From assembly GCF_000297775.1 (NCBI RefSeq), contig NZ_JH815522.1, positions 1-64,000 of the forward strand: 64,000 bases of DNA, given 5' to 3'. The notes under the pieces were generated by a model. It worked only from the letters and a program-made list of their open reading frames with translations, was not told the origin of the DNA and did no database searches. This DNA is from Sutterella wadsworthensis 2_1_59BFAA. Lineage in GTDB: Bacteria; Pseudomonadota; Gammaproteobacteria; Burkholderiales; Burkholderiaceae_F. The position numbers and the translations under genes are program-made. How positions within the stretch are numbered: position 1 is the stretch's first letter; every line of letters starts with the position of its first letter. Of the stretch, positions 9,540-19,268 are shown piece after piece.

Positions 9540-10058
9540 TTGGACAAAGAATTGGGGACCATCTGTATAGGACATAAATGGAAGGGAACAGTTGAAGCTA
9601 GAAAGCTGAGGTTTCTCGAGCTCTATGAGGATGGCGCAAGCTATCAAGAGATAATGACCCAGCTTGGGCTGGATGAGCATGATCTTAGGGATTGGCGCGC
9701 TACAATTCGTATTTTGGGCGTTTCTCGATTTCTAATGTCACATACCGTCAAAACGACACATTCCTACGAAACCAAGCTGGCAGCAGTCAAAGCTCGCATT
9801 GAAGATCAGGTCTCGTACCAAGACATCTTGGCTGCATATGGCGTTGCTCCCAAGCTTCTTCGACGTTGGTGCAAGATTTATAGTGAACATGGCGAAGCAG
9901 GTCTGCAACCGAAGAAAAGGGGACGTCAGTTAGGGGCCAAGCAGAAGCCCGTGCAAGAGTTGACCCCCATGGAGAAGCTGGAACTTCGTATCAAGCAACT
10001 TGAAGCGGAGAATGCCATCTTAAAAAAAGTCGCGGCCCTGAAAGATTGGCGAAACTGA
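9540..10058 (+). CDS. IS3-family transposase OrfA
   Basis: DNA-binding half of the transposase. The 172-residue frame opens at a TTG inside the left inverted repeat; an ATG at 9654 is an alternative start. Two helix-turn-helix segments are visible (about 20-50 and 75-115: SYQEIMTQLGLDEHDLRDW and SYQDILAAYGVAPKLLRRW), followed by a C-terminal leucine-rich coiled coil (LELRIKQLEAENAILKK). This two-HTH layout and length match the IS150 group. OrfA ends 12 bases into orfB. Confidence 0.88.
   Translation: MDKELGTICIGHKWKGTVEARKLRFLELYEDGASYQEIMTQLGLDEHDLRDWRATIRILGVSRFLMSHTVKTTHSYETKLAAVKARIEDQVSYQDILAAYGVAPKLLRRWCKIYSEHGEAGLQPKKRGRQLGAKQKPVQELTPMEKLELRIKQLEAENAILKKVAALKDWRN
10022..10028 (+). promoter_or_regulatory. 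A7 slippery site for -1 frameshifting between orfA and orfB
   Basis: Seven A residues are read as A-AAA-AAA in the orfA frame, immediately before GTC. The orfB frame is -1 relative to orfA and is open from this point, so slippage gives an OrfAB fusion transposase. This is the standard IS3-family mechanism. Confidence 0.8.
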
Positions 10059-10927
10059 GCAATCGAGAGAAAGCAGAGATCGTTTATTCTCTTTCAGGGC
10101 AACATGATCTTGATCTTCTGTTGAAGATCATTGGGTTGCCCCGGTCGAGCTACTACTATGCCCGTAAACATCCGAAGGCAGCTACACGCCCGGACGTTCA
10201 TGAGAAGGTCAAGGAAATCTTCAACCGCACGTCAAATGGTTGCGGCCATCGCCAGATCTTCATGCGTTTACGTCGTGAGTTCAACATCGTCATCGCGAAA
10301 AAGACGGTATTGAAGGTAATGCGAGAATTGGGGTTGATCTGTAAGATTAGGCGACAGGGGTTTGGAAAGTACAGCTCTTATAAAGGCGACAATCGTACCG
10401 TTCCCAATCTCTTGGCACGCGATTTCAAAACAGCCTGCCCCTTCACGAAGATCGGTACCGATGTGACAGAGTTCGCTTTGTCCTTCGGTAAGGTATACCT
10501 CGCTCAGGTCGTTGACTTTTACTCCAATGAGATTCTGGCTTTCTCCATCAGTCGATCGCCCAACATGGATCAGCAAGAAGAGATGTTCGACGCGTTGGTG
10601 AAGGCGTTACCCCTTGGGGCTAGTCCCATCCTTCACAGCGATATGGGATGGCAATATCAGAATCCTGATTGGATTAAATGGACCAAGGAGCACAACGTCA
10701 CGCGAAGCATGTCTCGCAAGGGTAACTGTTTGGACAATGCGGCAACAGAGCAGGCATTTGGCCATATGAAGGACGAGTTCTTCAGGGGGCAGTGCTGGGA
10801 TAGCTTTGACGCCTTCAAGAGCGATCTGACGGCTTATATCGCCCATTGGAACACGAAGAGACCTCAGGAGCGTTTGGATGGATACGCACCATCCGAGTAC
10901 CGTCAGCGTTATGTTAAAGCGGAATAA
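10046..10927 (+). CDS. IS3-family transposase OrfB (DDE integrase domain)
   Basis: Catalytic half of the transposase. The 293-residue frame begins with an HTH_21-type segment (about 40-100) and continues with an rve integrase core whose triad is intact: Asp139 in GTDVTEF, Asp199 in HSDMGWQY, and Glu235 in GNCLDNAATEQ. The Met after HSD replaces the more usual Gln. The start codon shown is TTG; the natural product is probably the OrfAB fusion made by slippage at 10022-10028. Confidence 0.92.
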   Translation: MAKLSNREKAEIVYSLSGQHDLDLLLKIIGLPRSSYYYARKHPKAATRPDVHEKVKEIFNRTSNGCGHRQIFMRLRREFNIVIAKKTVLKVMRELGLICKIRRQGFGKYSSYKGDNRTVPNLLARDFKTACPFTKIGTDVTEFALSFGKVYLAQVVDFYSNEILAFSISRSPNMDQQEEMFDALVKALPLGASPILHSDMGWQYQNPDWIKWTKEHNVTRSMSRKGNCLDNAATEQAFGHMKDEFFRGQCWDSFDAFKSDLTAYIAHWNTKRPQERLDGYAPSEYRQRYVKAE

Positions 10928-10930
10928 GAG

Positions 10931-11132
10931 CGTTCTCAGCGGTCTGAGAGCGATGAGTCGGGTCAAGGGTTGACCGAAGAAGTTGGAGGGGCCCTTTGGG
11001 AGGATCTAAGTTGTTCGGTCGTCCCTTGACGCGCCCCAGATAAAATACGCTATCGGCGTAGCCGGGACTTGCTTGTCCCGGCTATGCCAAGCGGCGAGCG
11101 TTAAAATCGGCCGCACTCAACTTGGAGTTTAT
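10931..11132 (+). other. 3' noncoding part of the insertion sequence
   Basis: About 200 bases between orfB and the right inverted repeat have no ORF but several dyads: CTCAG/CTGAG near 10934-10947, GGTCAA/TTGACC near 10968-10982, and a strong hairpin at 11055-11088 (TAGCCGGGAC with GTCCCGGCTA, extended by GGC/GCC and one G-T pair). The last could act as a terminator-like block or a structural element; there is no T run. Confidence 0.5.
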
Positions 11133-11162
11133 TTTGTAGTCCAAGTTTCGGGGTCCAGATCA

Positions 11163-11178
11163 GACGAGCGGGGCTTTT
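11163..11178 (+). terminator. right half of the split terminator
   Basis: GAC target duplicate (11163-11165) followed by GAGCGGGGCTTTT (11166-11178), complementary to 9503-9515. Separated from its partner arm by 1.64 kb, it can no longer fold as a terminator. Confidence 0.85.
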
Positions 11179-11237
11179 GCCTGAGGATTTAGAGCCGTCC
11201 GAAGGGACGGTCCCTTGGCAGGCGGATCTCAAGCGGA

Positions 11238-12992
<1,755 letters not shown>

Positions 12993-13014
12993 TCAATTCT
13001 TCTGGAGCGCGATT

Positions 13015-14631
13015 ATGCACAACCACTTCCATTCCAATCCCGACCTGCGCCCCGCTGGCGAACGCTTCTTCGTGAGGAGCGAGGCGGGCGAGGACGTCCC
13101 TCTGCGCCGCATCAGGCTTTCCGACACGCCCGAATGCTTCGGCGGCGGCAGGAATCCCGACTTCTTCATGACCGACGTCACGGGCGGCTACGGCGCCGCC
13201 GATGCGGGCGAGACGGTCGAGCTCGTGCGCCGCGAGCGCCCCGAACCTGGCAGCCCCACGCAGCTCGCCGCCGCGCGAGCGGGCGTCGTGACGCCTGAAA
13301 TGGCCTATGCGGCCGCACGCGAAAACGCCAATCTCGAAGGTTTCGCCGCCTCGCTCTCCGAGCCGGGACTTGAGCGCGTGCGCGACAGGCTCATGCCGCT
13401 TCTCGAACGCGTCGAGCCTTGGACGGGCGAGCGCGTCAGGGCCCGCGTGGCTGCCCGACAGGCCGTCATCCCCGCCGCTTTCACGCATCCCGAGGTCGAG
13501 CCCACCGTCATCGGCCGCCACTTCGCCACCAAGGTCAACGCCAATGTCGGCACTTCCGCCTCGTCCTCCGACTGGCGCGAGGAAGGCCGCAAGATGCAGG
13601 AGGCGCTCGCCAGAGGCGCGGACACCGTGATGGACCTCTCGACCGGCAGGTGCATCCGCGAGACCCGCGAGATGATCCTGCGCGGCTCGCCCGTGCCCGT
13701 CGGCACCGTGCCGCTTTACGAAACGCTCGAGCGCGCAGGCGGCGATCCGCTCGCGCTCTCCTGGGAGATCTTCAGGGACGTCCTGGAGGACCAGGCCAGG
13801 GCGGGCGTCGACTACATGACGATCCACGCTGGGCTCCTCCTGCCCCACGTCGAGCTTACGCGCAGCCGCCTGACGGGCATCGTCTCCCGAGGAGGCGGCA
13901 TGATGGCCAGGTGGATGAAGGCCTTCGGCAGGGAGAACTTCCTCTACGAGCACTTTGACGAGATCCTCGACATTGCGGCGCACTACGACCTGACGCTCTC
14001 GCTCGGCGACGGCCTGCGCTCGGGCAGCCTCTACGACGGCAACGATGCGGCGCAGTTCGCCGAACTCAGGACGCTCGGGGAGCTCAACCGCAGGGCGGGT
14101 GCTCGCGACGTGCAAGTGATGATCGAGGGGCCCGGCCACATTCCGATGCCCGGCGTCGAGCTCAACCAGCTCAATGAGCGCGAGTGGTGCGATGACGCGC
14201 CCTTCTACACGCTCGGGCCGCTCGTGAGCGACGTCGGTGCGGGCTACGACCACATCACGGCCGCCATCGGCGGCGCCATGATCGCGGGGGCGGGCACGGC
14301 GATGCTCTGCTACGTGACGCCCAAGGAGCATCTCGGCCTTCCCGATGCGAACGACGTGCGCGAGGGCATGGCCGCATTCCGCATCGCGGCCCATGCGGCC
14401 GACATCGCCCGAGGCGTGCCCGGTGCGATCCTGCGCGACCACCTCATGAGCATGGCCCGCTTTGAATTCCGCTGGCCCGACCAGTTCGCCCTTGCCGTGG
14501 ATCCCGCCAGGGCCCGTGCCTTCCATGACGAGACGCTTCCCGGGGCCGCCGCCCAGAAGGCTCACTTCTGCAGCATGTGCGGCCCGAAGTTCTGTCCGAT
14601 GAAGCTCGCGCACGAGCTCTTCAAGGATTGA
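13015..14631 (+). CDS. thiC: phosphomethylpyrimidine synthase ThiC
   Basis: Radical SAM enzyme converting aminoimidazole ribotide to HMP phosphate, the pyrimidine half of thiamine. ATG at 13015 is chosen because GGAG precedes it and the riboswitch ends upstream; the frame is open further 5'. The 538-residue product contains [27 protein letters not shown], and the C-terminal cluster motif CSMCGPKFC (CX2CX4C). It is shorter than the roughly 630-residue E. coli protein, mainly in the N-terminal domain. No other thi gene is nearby. Confidence 0.95.
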   Translation: MHNHFHSNPDLRPAGERFFVRSEAGEDVPLRRIRLSDTPECFGGGRNPDFFMTDVTGGYGAADAGETVELVRRERPEPGSPTQLAAARAGVVTPEMAYAAARENANLEGFAASLSEPGLERVRDRLMPLLERVEPWTGERVRARVAARQAVIPAAFTHPEVEPTVIGRHFATKVNANVGTSASSSDWREEGRKMQEALARGADTVMDLSTGRCIRETREMILRGSPVPVGTVPLYETLERAGGDPLALSWEIFRDVLEDQARAGVDYMTIHAGLLLPHVELTRSRLTGIVSRGGGMMARWMKAFGRENFLYEHFDEILDIAAHYDLTLSLGDGLRSGSLYDGNDAAQFAELRTLGELNRRAGARDVQVMIEGPGHIPMPGVELNQLNEREWCDDAPFYTLGPLVSDVGAGYDHITAAIGGAMIAGAGTAMLCYVTPKEHLGLPDANDVREGMAAFRIAAHAADIARGVPGAILRDHLMSMARFEFRWPDQFALAVDPARARAFHDETLPGAAAQKAHFCSMCGPKFCPMKLAHELFKD

Positions 14632-14657
14632 TCGGAGCGGGGCAGCCGCGAATGAAA

Positions 14658-14693
14658 AAAAAACGGGAGTCCGTTTGCGGACTCCCGTTTTTT
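14658..14693. terminator. bidirectional terminator between thiC and the response regulator
   Basis: A perfect stem CGGGAGTCCG (14664-14673) with CGGACTCCCG (14678-14687), loop TTTG, flanked by six A and six T residues. It serves the convergent thiC and response-regulator genes. Confidence 0.92.
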
Positions 14694-14736
14694 CATGGAA
14701 ATTTGGCGCAAAAACCTCTGTGAGGCAGGGGGGAGG

Positions 14737-15483
14737 TTAGTCCTCGGTCTTCTCTTTGGCCTTCTTCTCGCTTTTCTCTTCGCTCTTCTTGCTCTGCTTA
14801 CCGCGGGCGGGCTGGAGCTTGCAGAACTGCACGGGGCTCGTGTCGAGTTTGGTGCGCGCGAGTTCGTAGAGGATGCCGATCGGCGCGCGGTCTTCAAGGC
14901 GCTTCGTGATGTTGGCGCGGTGAGATTCGACCGTTCGCGTCGAAAGAAAGAGCTTTTCGGCGATCTCGCCGTTCTTCAGGCCCTGACAGACCAGATCGAA
15001 GATCTGTGTCTCGCGCTTGGAGAACTGGCGGAGCATGTGGCGCACGCGCGTCTTGCAGACCTCGAGAAGGGAGGCGTCTCGTGCGGCGTTGATCTTCACG
15101 AGAAGGTCGTCAGGATCGACGGGCTTCTCCATGAAGGAGATCGCGCCGTTCTCCATGGCTTCGACGGCCGTGCGGATAGTGCCGTGGCCGGAAAGCACGA
15201 TGACCTTGATGGGGCTGTCGAGATCGCGAAGGCGCTTCAGAACCTCGATGCCGCTCATGCCGGGCATGGTCAGGTCGACGACGAGGCAGCCGGGCTGGTC
15301 CGTTTCGACGAGGTTGAAGAAGTCTTCGCCGCTGGCGTAGGTGCGTGCATCGATGCCGTGCGTCGCAAGAGCAAAGCGGATCGAATAGCGGACCTCGTCG
15401 TCGTCGACGACCCAGACGGGGATTTCCTCCTGCGTCAGGTCCTTCTTCATGGCCTTCTCTTCGGAACTATCAGTGATGGGCAT
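14737..15483 (-). CDS. FixJ/NarL-type orphan response regulator
   Basis: Two-component regulator. The 248-residue protein has an N-terminal receiver (about 22-135) with acidic pocket VVDDDE, phospho-acceptor Asp70 in VVDLTMPGMSG, Thr/Ser region VLSGHG and Lys120, then a LuxR-type helix-turn-helix (about 150-215: FSKRETQIFDLVCQGLKNGEIAEKL is its first part). The resemblance is to FixJ/TtrR proteins. The C-terminus is an unusual lysine-glutamate tail of about 25 residues. No histidine kinase is adjacent. An alternative ATG at 15450 removes 11 residues and has a purine-rich stretch upstream. Confidence 0.88.
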   Translation of the reverse strand: MPITDSSEEKAMKKDLTQEEIPVWVVDDDEVRYSIRFALATHGIDARTYASGEDFFNLVETDQPGCLVVDLTMPGMSGIEVLKRLRDLDSPIKVIVLSGHGTIRTAVEAMENGAISFMEKPVDPDDLLVKINAARDASLLEVCKTRVRHMLRQFSKRETQIFDLVCQGLKNGEIAEKLFLSTRTVESHRANITKRLEDRAPIGILYELARTKLDTSPVQFCKLQPARGKQSKKSEEKSEKKAKEKTED

Positions 15484-15654
15484 ATTTCAATTAATATCGC
15501 TTGAGCAGGCCTGCGGCGTACGGATGTACGGGAGACGAACGCGGCCGCGAATATCATTCAATGCTACCAAAAAAGAGGTCGTCTGAGTGCCCTCGCTGGG
15601 ATGCCTGCGATGTCAGGACGCACGTACGCGAGAGCATGTCAGGACGAAAACGCC

Positions 15655-16722
15655 ATGATGAAGGGCAAGCCGATGATTGAGAGAAGCAGGGAGCCGCTCT
15701 TTGACGATGCGCCGCGTCCGGACGCGCCCGTCTCGGGCGAGCCGCCCCGCAGGAGCGTGCTCGAGGCTTCGGCACGTCTTTCGAGGCTCGTGCGTCTGGG
15801 CACGCTCGGCTTCGGGCGGCCGTACTGGCGCGGCACCATATACTCGGCCTCGAGCGGCGCGCTCCGCATGAAGGGACTAGACGGCCTGTCCGTGCTCGCG
15901 CGAACGCCCTGGCTGGGCTGCGTCTGCCTCGAGCGCGGATACCTCCATCCCCATTCACAGGCGGAGCTTGCCGTTCTGGCGTCCGCCGTTCCCGCCGACT
16001 TCCGCTTCATCGTGCGCGCGCCCGCGCTCGTGACGAGCGTCTTCGTGCACGACAGACGCGGCCGTGCAGGCGGCCTCAACAGGGAGTTCCTCAACGTGGC
16101 GGCCGCCGCAGCCTTCGTGAGAAGCTGCACGGACGGACTCGGCGAGAAGCTCGGCGGCGTGCTCTTCGACTTCGGGCCCTATCCGTCCTCGCAGATGAAG
16201 ACGCTTCAGGGCAGGCAGAAGGCCGTGGAGGAGCTGGGTGCCTTCGCAGAGGGGCTGGTGCGGGAGCTGGGCTCTGCGGACGCCGCCCCCGTGCTCGCCT
16301 TCGAGGTGAGAAATCCGACGCTGCTCACGCCGCGCCTCATGGCGCTCCTGAGAAACTTCGGCATCAGGCCCGTGATGGGACTCAATGAGGGCATGCCCGG
16401 ACTGCAGCGCCAGATGCGGGCGCTTGCCGCCTGCGACGCGCAGGATCCCTCGGATCCCGACTGGAGGCTTTCGGGGCCGCTCTTCGTGCGTTGGCATCGT
16501 TCGGGCCCGCTTTCGCCTGTCTTCGTGAGGGACCCGGAAAGCAAAAGTGCGGGCGACCCCGTCACCCGCACTCTGATTGCATCCCTCGTCATGCGCGCCG
16601 TTCGCAGCGGCGTGCCCGCCTACGTGCTGGCGGGCGACGATGCCGAAGGCGATGCGCCGCGCACGCTTCTGGACATCCTGGCCTCGCTCGACGGCATGCG
16701 CGCCGCCGGGCTCAGGCGCTGA
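15655..16722 (+). CDS. DUF72 (YecE-like) family protein
   Basis: About 355 residues. It follows the DUF72 pattern: an early GRPYWRGTIYS strand, DFRFIVRAPALVTS, LGGVLFDFGPYPSSQ, VLAFEVRNPTLL, and a late FVRWHRSG segment. DUF72 proteins are predicted TIM-barrel enzymes with no firmly known reaction. The start is uncertain: ATGs at 15655, 15658 and 15673 are in frame, and the last follows AAGGG. The Ser/Arg/Pro-rich first 45 residues are outside the domain. Convergent with the next gene, four bases away. Confidence 0.75.
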   Translation: MMKGKPMIERSREPLFDDAPRPDAPVSGEPPRRSVLEASARLSRLVRLGTLGFGRPYWRGTIYSASSGALRMKGLDGLSVLARTPWLGCVCLERGYLHPHSQAELAVLASAVPADFRFIVRAPALVTSVFVHDRRGRAGGLNREFLNVAAAAAFVRSCTDGLGEKLGGVLFDFGPYPSSQMKTLQGRQKAVEELGAFAEGLVRELGSADAAPVLAFEVRNPTLLTPRLMALLRNFGIRPVMGLNEGMPGLQRQMRALAACDAQDPSDPDWRLSGPLFVRWHRSGPLSPVFVRDPESKSAGDPVTRTLIASLVMRAVRSGVPAYVLAGDDAEGDAPRTLLDILASLDGMRAAGLRR

Positions 16723-16726
16723 CGTC

Positions 16727-17302
16727 CTACCAGCGGGAGAGCGGCTGGCGTTCGTCGTTGCCCATGCCGATGTCCTGATAGTTGACGGGCGTGTCGGGCG
16801 TTCCCACGAGCACGAAGCAGAGCAGGCGCTCGCAGGTCGGATCGTAAAGGCCGTCGGGGGCGGGGAAGTCCTTGGCGGAGACTGCCTTCGCGGCAAAGCC
16901 CTGGGCATGCAGGCCTGCAAGGAAGTTCATGAGCGAGGCGCCTGCCGTCATCAGGCGTTCGTCGGCGTCTCGGTCCTGGGAGTCGGGGGAGAGGCCCGTG
17001 CCCACGAGCGCCATGCACATCGGCGCCTTCAGGGCCTTGCCGCGGGCCTTGGCGCGCATCTCCTCGTCGGCGTCCGCAGGCAGAACCGATTCGAAGAGGT
17101 CGGCGAGACGGTCGCGGGAGGAGATCTCGACCCAGCGGAAGGGAAGCGTCTCCTGATGGCAGGGCACGCGGCAGGCGGCCGTCACGGCCAGACGCAGGGC
17201 GCCCACGTCAGGGGCGGGAATGACGAGATGCTTGGCGCCAAGGGAGTGGCGCGACAGGATCATTTTGAAGAAACTTTCATTCACGGCGTAAATCTCCGAC
17301 AT
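16727..17302 (-). CDS. nitroreductase-family protein (YdjA-like)
   Basis: Predicted FMN oxidoreductase of 191 residues. It begins with the typical SRHSLGAKHLVIPAPD phosphate and flavin-binding segment and has the AACRVPCHQETLPFRWVEI strand of YdjA-like single-domain nitroreductases, with a C-terminal LLCFVLVGTP segment. The physiological substrate is unknown. It is divergent from kynB with a 75-base gap. Confidence 0.82.
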   Translation of the reverse strand: MSEIYAVNESFFKMILSRHSLGAKHLVIPAPDVGALRLAVTAACRVPCHQETLPFRWVEISSRDRLADLFESVLPADADEEMRAKARGKALKAPMCMALVGTGLSPDSQDRDADERLMTAGASLMNFLAGLHAQGFAAKAVSAKDFPAPDGLYDPTCERLLCFVLVGTPDTPVNYQDIGMGNDERQPLSRW

Positions 17303-17377
17303 TGCCGGCTGGAAAACGTGCGGCCGGACACGCAGAATATTATGCTATGAAGACAAGAACATTCAGGAGGCCACTGC

Positions 17378-18010
17378 ATGCGCAGCCTTTGGGACATTTC
17401 CCCTTCCGTAAGCACCCGAGCGCCCGTATTCCCGGGCGACACGCCGTTCCAGGTCCTCTGGAACGAGCGCATCAACGACGGCGGAGTTGCCAACATCTCG
17501 ACGATCCACATGTCGCCGCACGTGGGCGCGCATGTCGACGCCCCGATGCATCTCGACAGCGGCGCCGTGGACGTCGCCACGCTCAGGCTCGAGCGCTTCA
17601 TCGGCCGCTGCCGCGTCATCGACCTGAGCGGTGCGGACACGACAGAGCCCGTCAGCCGCGAGGAACTCTCGAGCGCCTGCTTCCACGAGCGCGTCCTCAT
17701 CAAGACCCGCAGGACCGCGCCCGAGCGTTGGACGGAGGACTTCAGGTCCGTCTCTCCCGGCGCCGTGCGCATGCTCCTCGAGTCGGGCGTGATGCTCATA
17801 GGGCTCGACACCCCGAGCATCGACCCCGCCGACAGCACGCTCCTGCTTTCGCACCGCGTGGCCCTTCAGGGCGGCATCTCCATCATCGAGAACCTCGACC
17901 TGAGCCAGGTCGAGGCGGGCGATTACGAGCTCATTGCGCTGCCCCTCAAGCTCGAGGGCGTCGAGGCCAGTCCCGTGCGCGCCGTCCTGCGCTCCGTTGC
18001 ACATCGATGA
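17378..18010 (+). CDS. kynB: kynurenine formamidase (cyclase family)
   Basis: Hydrolyses N-formylkynurenine to kynurenine in tryptophan breakdown. The 210-residue protein starts LWDISPSVSTRAPVFPGDTP, close to known bacterial KynB, and carries the metal motif HVGAHVDAP (near 48-56) plus the later GLDTPSIDP and LEGVEASPVRA segments. kynA and kynU are not adjacent, so the role in a full kynurenine pathway is inferred only from the family. A thioesterase gene follows nine bases later. Confidence 0.86.
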   Translation: MRSLWDISPSVSTRAPVFPGDTPFQVLWNERINDGGVANISTIHMSPHVGAHVDAPMHLDSGAVDVATLRLERFIGRCRVIDLSGADTTEPVSREELSSACFHERVLIKTRRTAPERWTEDFRSVSPGAVRMLLESGVMLIGLDTPSIDPADSTLLLSHRVALQGGISIIENLDLSQVEAGDYELIALPLKLEGVEASPVRAVLRSVAHR

Positions 18011-18019
18011 GGTGGCGTC

Positions 18020-18472
18020 ATGAGCGGAAAGGTTTTTGAGCAGCCCCTTCGCATTCGCTGGAACCACTGTGATCCGGCGGGCATCGTCTACCATCCCCAG
18101 TACTTCGTGATGCTCAACAACGCCATGGAGGACTTCTTCCGCGAGTGTGCGGGCCTGAGCTACGAGGAGAGCCTCGTCGAGGGCTACGGGTTCCCGATCG
18201 CGGGGATCCGGTGCGACTTCTGCGCTCCGAGCCGATGCGGGGATGACTGCGTGCTGCGCATGTGGATCGAGAGCATCGGCACGACGTCCGTGCGCTTCGC
18301 CATGACGATCCACGCGGGCGACGAATGCAGGCTCGCCTGCATCGAGACGGCGGTCTGCGCCGCACGCGAGGGCGACGCCGTCGTCAAGCGTCCGATTCCC
18401 GGCGAAATGAGAGGGCGCCTCGAGGAGTATCTCAAGGCGCCTGAAGTTCCGGAGCTGGCCCTCAGGGCCTGA
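18020..18472 (+). CDS. 4HBT-family (hot-dog) acyl-CoA thioesterase
   Basis: 150 residues with the 4-hydroxybenzoyl-CoA thioesterase signature: RIRWNHCDPAGIVYHPQYF near the N-terminus, including the catalytic-type Asp of CDPAGIVY. GAGGTGG precedes the ATG, nine bases after kynB, so the two are probably one transcript. The substrate is unknown; pairing with kynB hints at an aromatic acyl-CoA, but this is speculative. It overlaps the end of murI by 11 bases, tail to tail. Confidence 0.82.
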   Translation: MSGKVFEQPLRIRWNHCDPAGIVYHPQYFVMLNNAMEDFFRECAGLSYEESLVEGYGFPIAGIRCDFCAPSRCGDDCVLRMWIESIGTTSVRFAMTIHAGDECRLACIETAVCAAREGDAVVKRPIPGEMRGRLEEYLKAPEVPELALRA

Positions 18473-19268
18473 CGCTCCCGTCGAGCTTCTGCAGGACGGC
18501 GTTGTCCGTCCAGAGGAGCCTGAGAATGCGCTCGCGCGCCTCATTGGCGTCCGTCGTGCAGAAGATGCGCGCGGGCGCCTTTTTCGTGTCGTTGAGGAGG
18601 CCCGGCTCGTCAAGGCGGCGCTTGAGCTGACGCGCGACGGCGGGGGCGGGATCGATGAGCCTGATGCCCGGTCCCGCAGTGAGGCGGATGGCATCGGAGA
18701 GGAAGGGATAGTGCGTGCAGCCGAGAACGAGCGTATCGGCGCCCGCCTCGACGAGCGGCTCCACGTACTCCCTGAGAAGGGCCATCGTGTGCGGCGTGCG
18801 GAATTCGCCCGCTTCCACGCAGTCCATGAGGCCGGGGCACGGACAGTCAATGATCCTGACCTCCTTGGGGGCGATGGACTTGAGGTGGCGGTATTTGGCG
18901 CTTGCGAGCGTCTTCGTCGTCGCCATCACGCCGATGATGCCCGTCCTGGTCGTGCGGGCGCCGGGAAGCACGGCGGGCTCGATGCCCACGACGGGCATGG
19001 AGAGCTCGGCGCGCAGGCTTTCCGCACAGACGGCCGTGGCCGTGTTGCAGGCGATGACGATGGCCTTCACGTCCTTCCTGAGAAGGTGTGAGACGAGCGC
19101 ATGCGTGCGCTCGAGAATGAAGTCGTCCGTTCTGTCGCCCCAGGGGGCGAAGCCGCAGTCGGCGGCGTAGACGAGGTTTTCCTGCGGAAGCAGCTCGGCG
19201 ACGGCGCGGGCGACGGAGAGGCCTCCGAAGCCCGAGTCGAGAATGCCGACGGGACGGGTGTCCGTCAT
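18462..19268 (-). CDS. murI: glutamate racemase
   Basis: Makes D-glutamate for peptidoglycan. The 268-residue enzyme has LDSGFGG (10-16), catalytic Cys74 in ACNTA and Cys184 in GCTHYP. The ATG at 19268 overlaps the stop of the upstream exporter gene by four bases (ATGA), indicating translational coupling; the frame stays open upstream but only with unrelated residues. Length is normal. Confidence 0.95.
   Translation of the reverse strand: MTDTRPVGILDSGFGGLSVARAVAELLPQENLVYAADCGFAPWGDRTDDFILERTHALVSHLLRKDVKAIVIACNTATAVCAESLRAELSMPVVGIEPAVLPGARTTRTGIIGVMATTKTLASAKYRHLKSIAPKEVRIIDCPCPGLMDCVEAGEFRTPHTMALLREYVEPLVEAGADTLVLGCTHYPFLSDAIRLTAGPGIRLIDPAPAVARQLKRRLDEPGLLNDTKKAPARIFCTTDANEARERILRLLWTDNAVLQKLDGSVRP

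Larger units (their letters stand above)
9522..11162 (+). mobile_element. complete IS3-family insertion sequence (IS150-like)
   Basis: A 1641-bp element. The ends are imperfect inverted repeats: TGATGTGGTCCCCGATTC at 9522 against TGATCTGGACCCCGAAAC read inward from 11162, with similarity continuing through TTGGAC. A 3-bp target duplication, GAC, flanks it (9519-9521 and 11163-11165). Inside are two overlapping genes, orfA and orfB, with an A7 frameshift site at their junction. Base composition is lower in GC than the neighbours, consistent with recent arrival. All catalytic residues are present, so it may be active. Confidence 0.93.
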
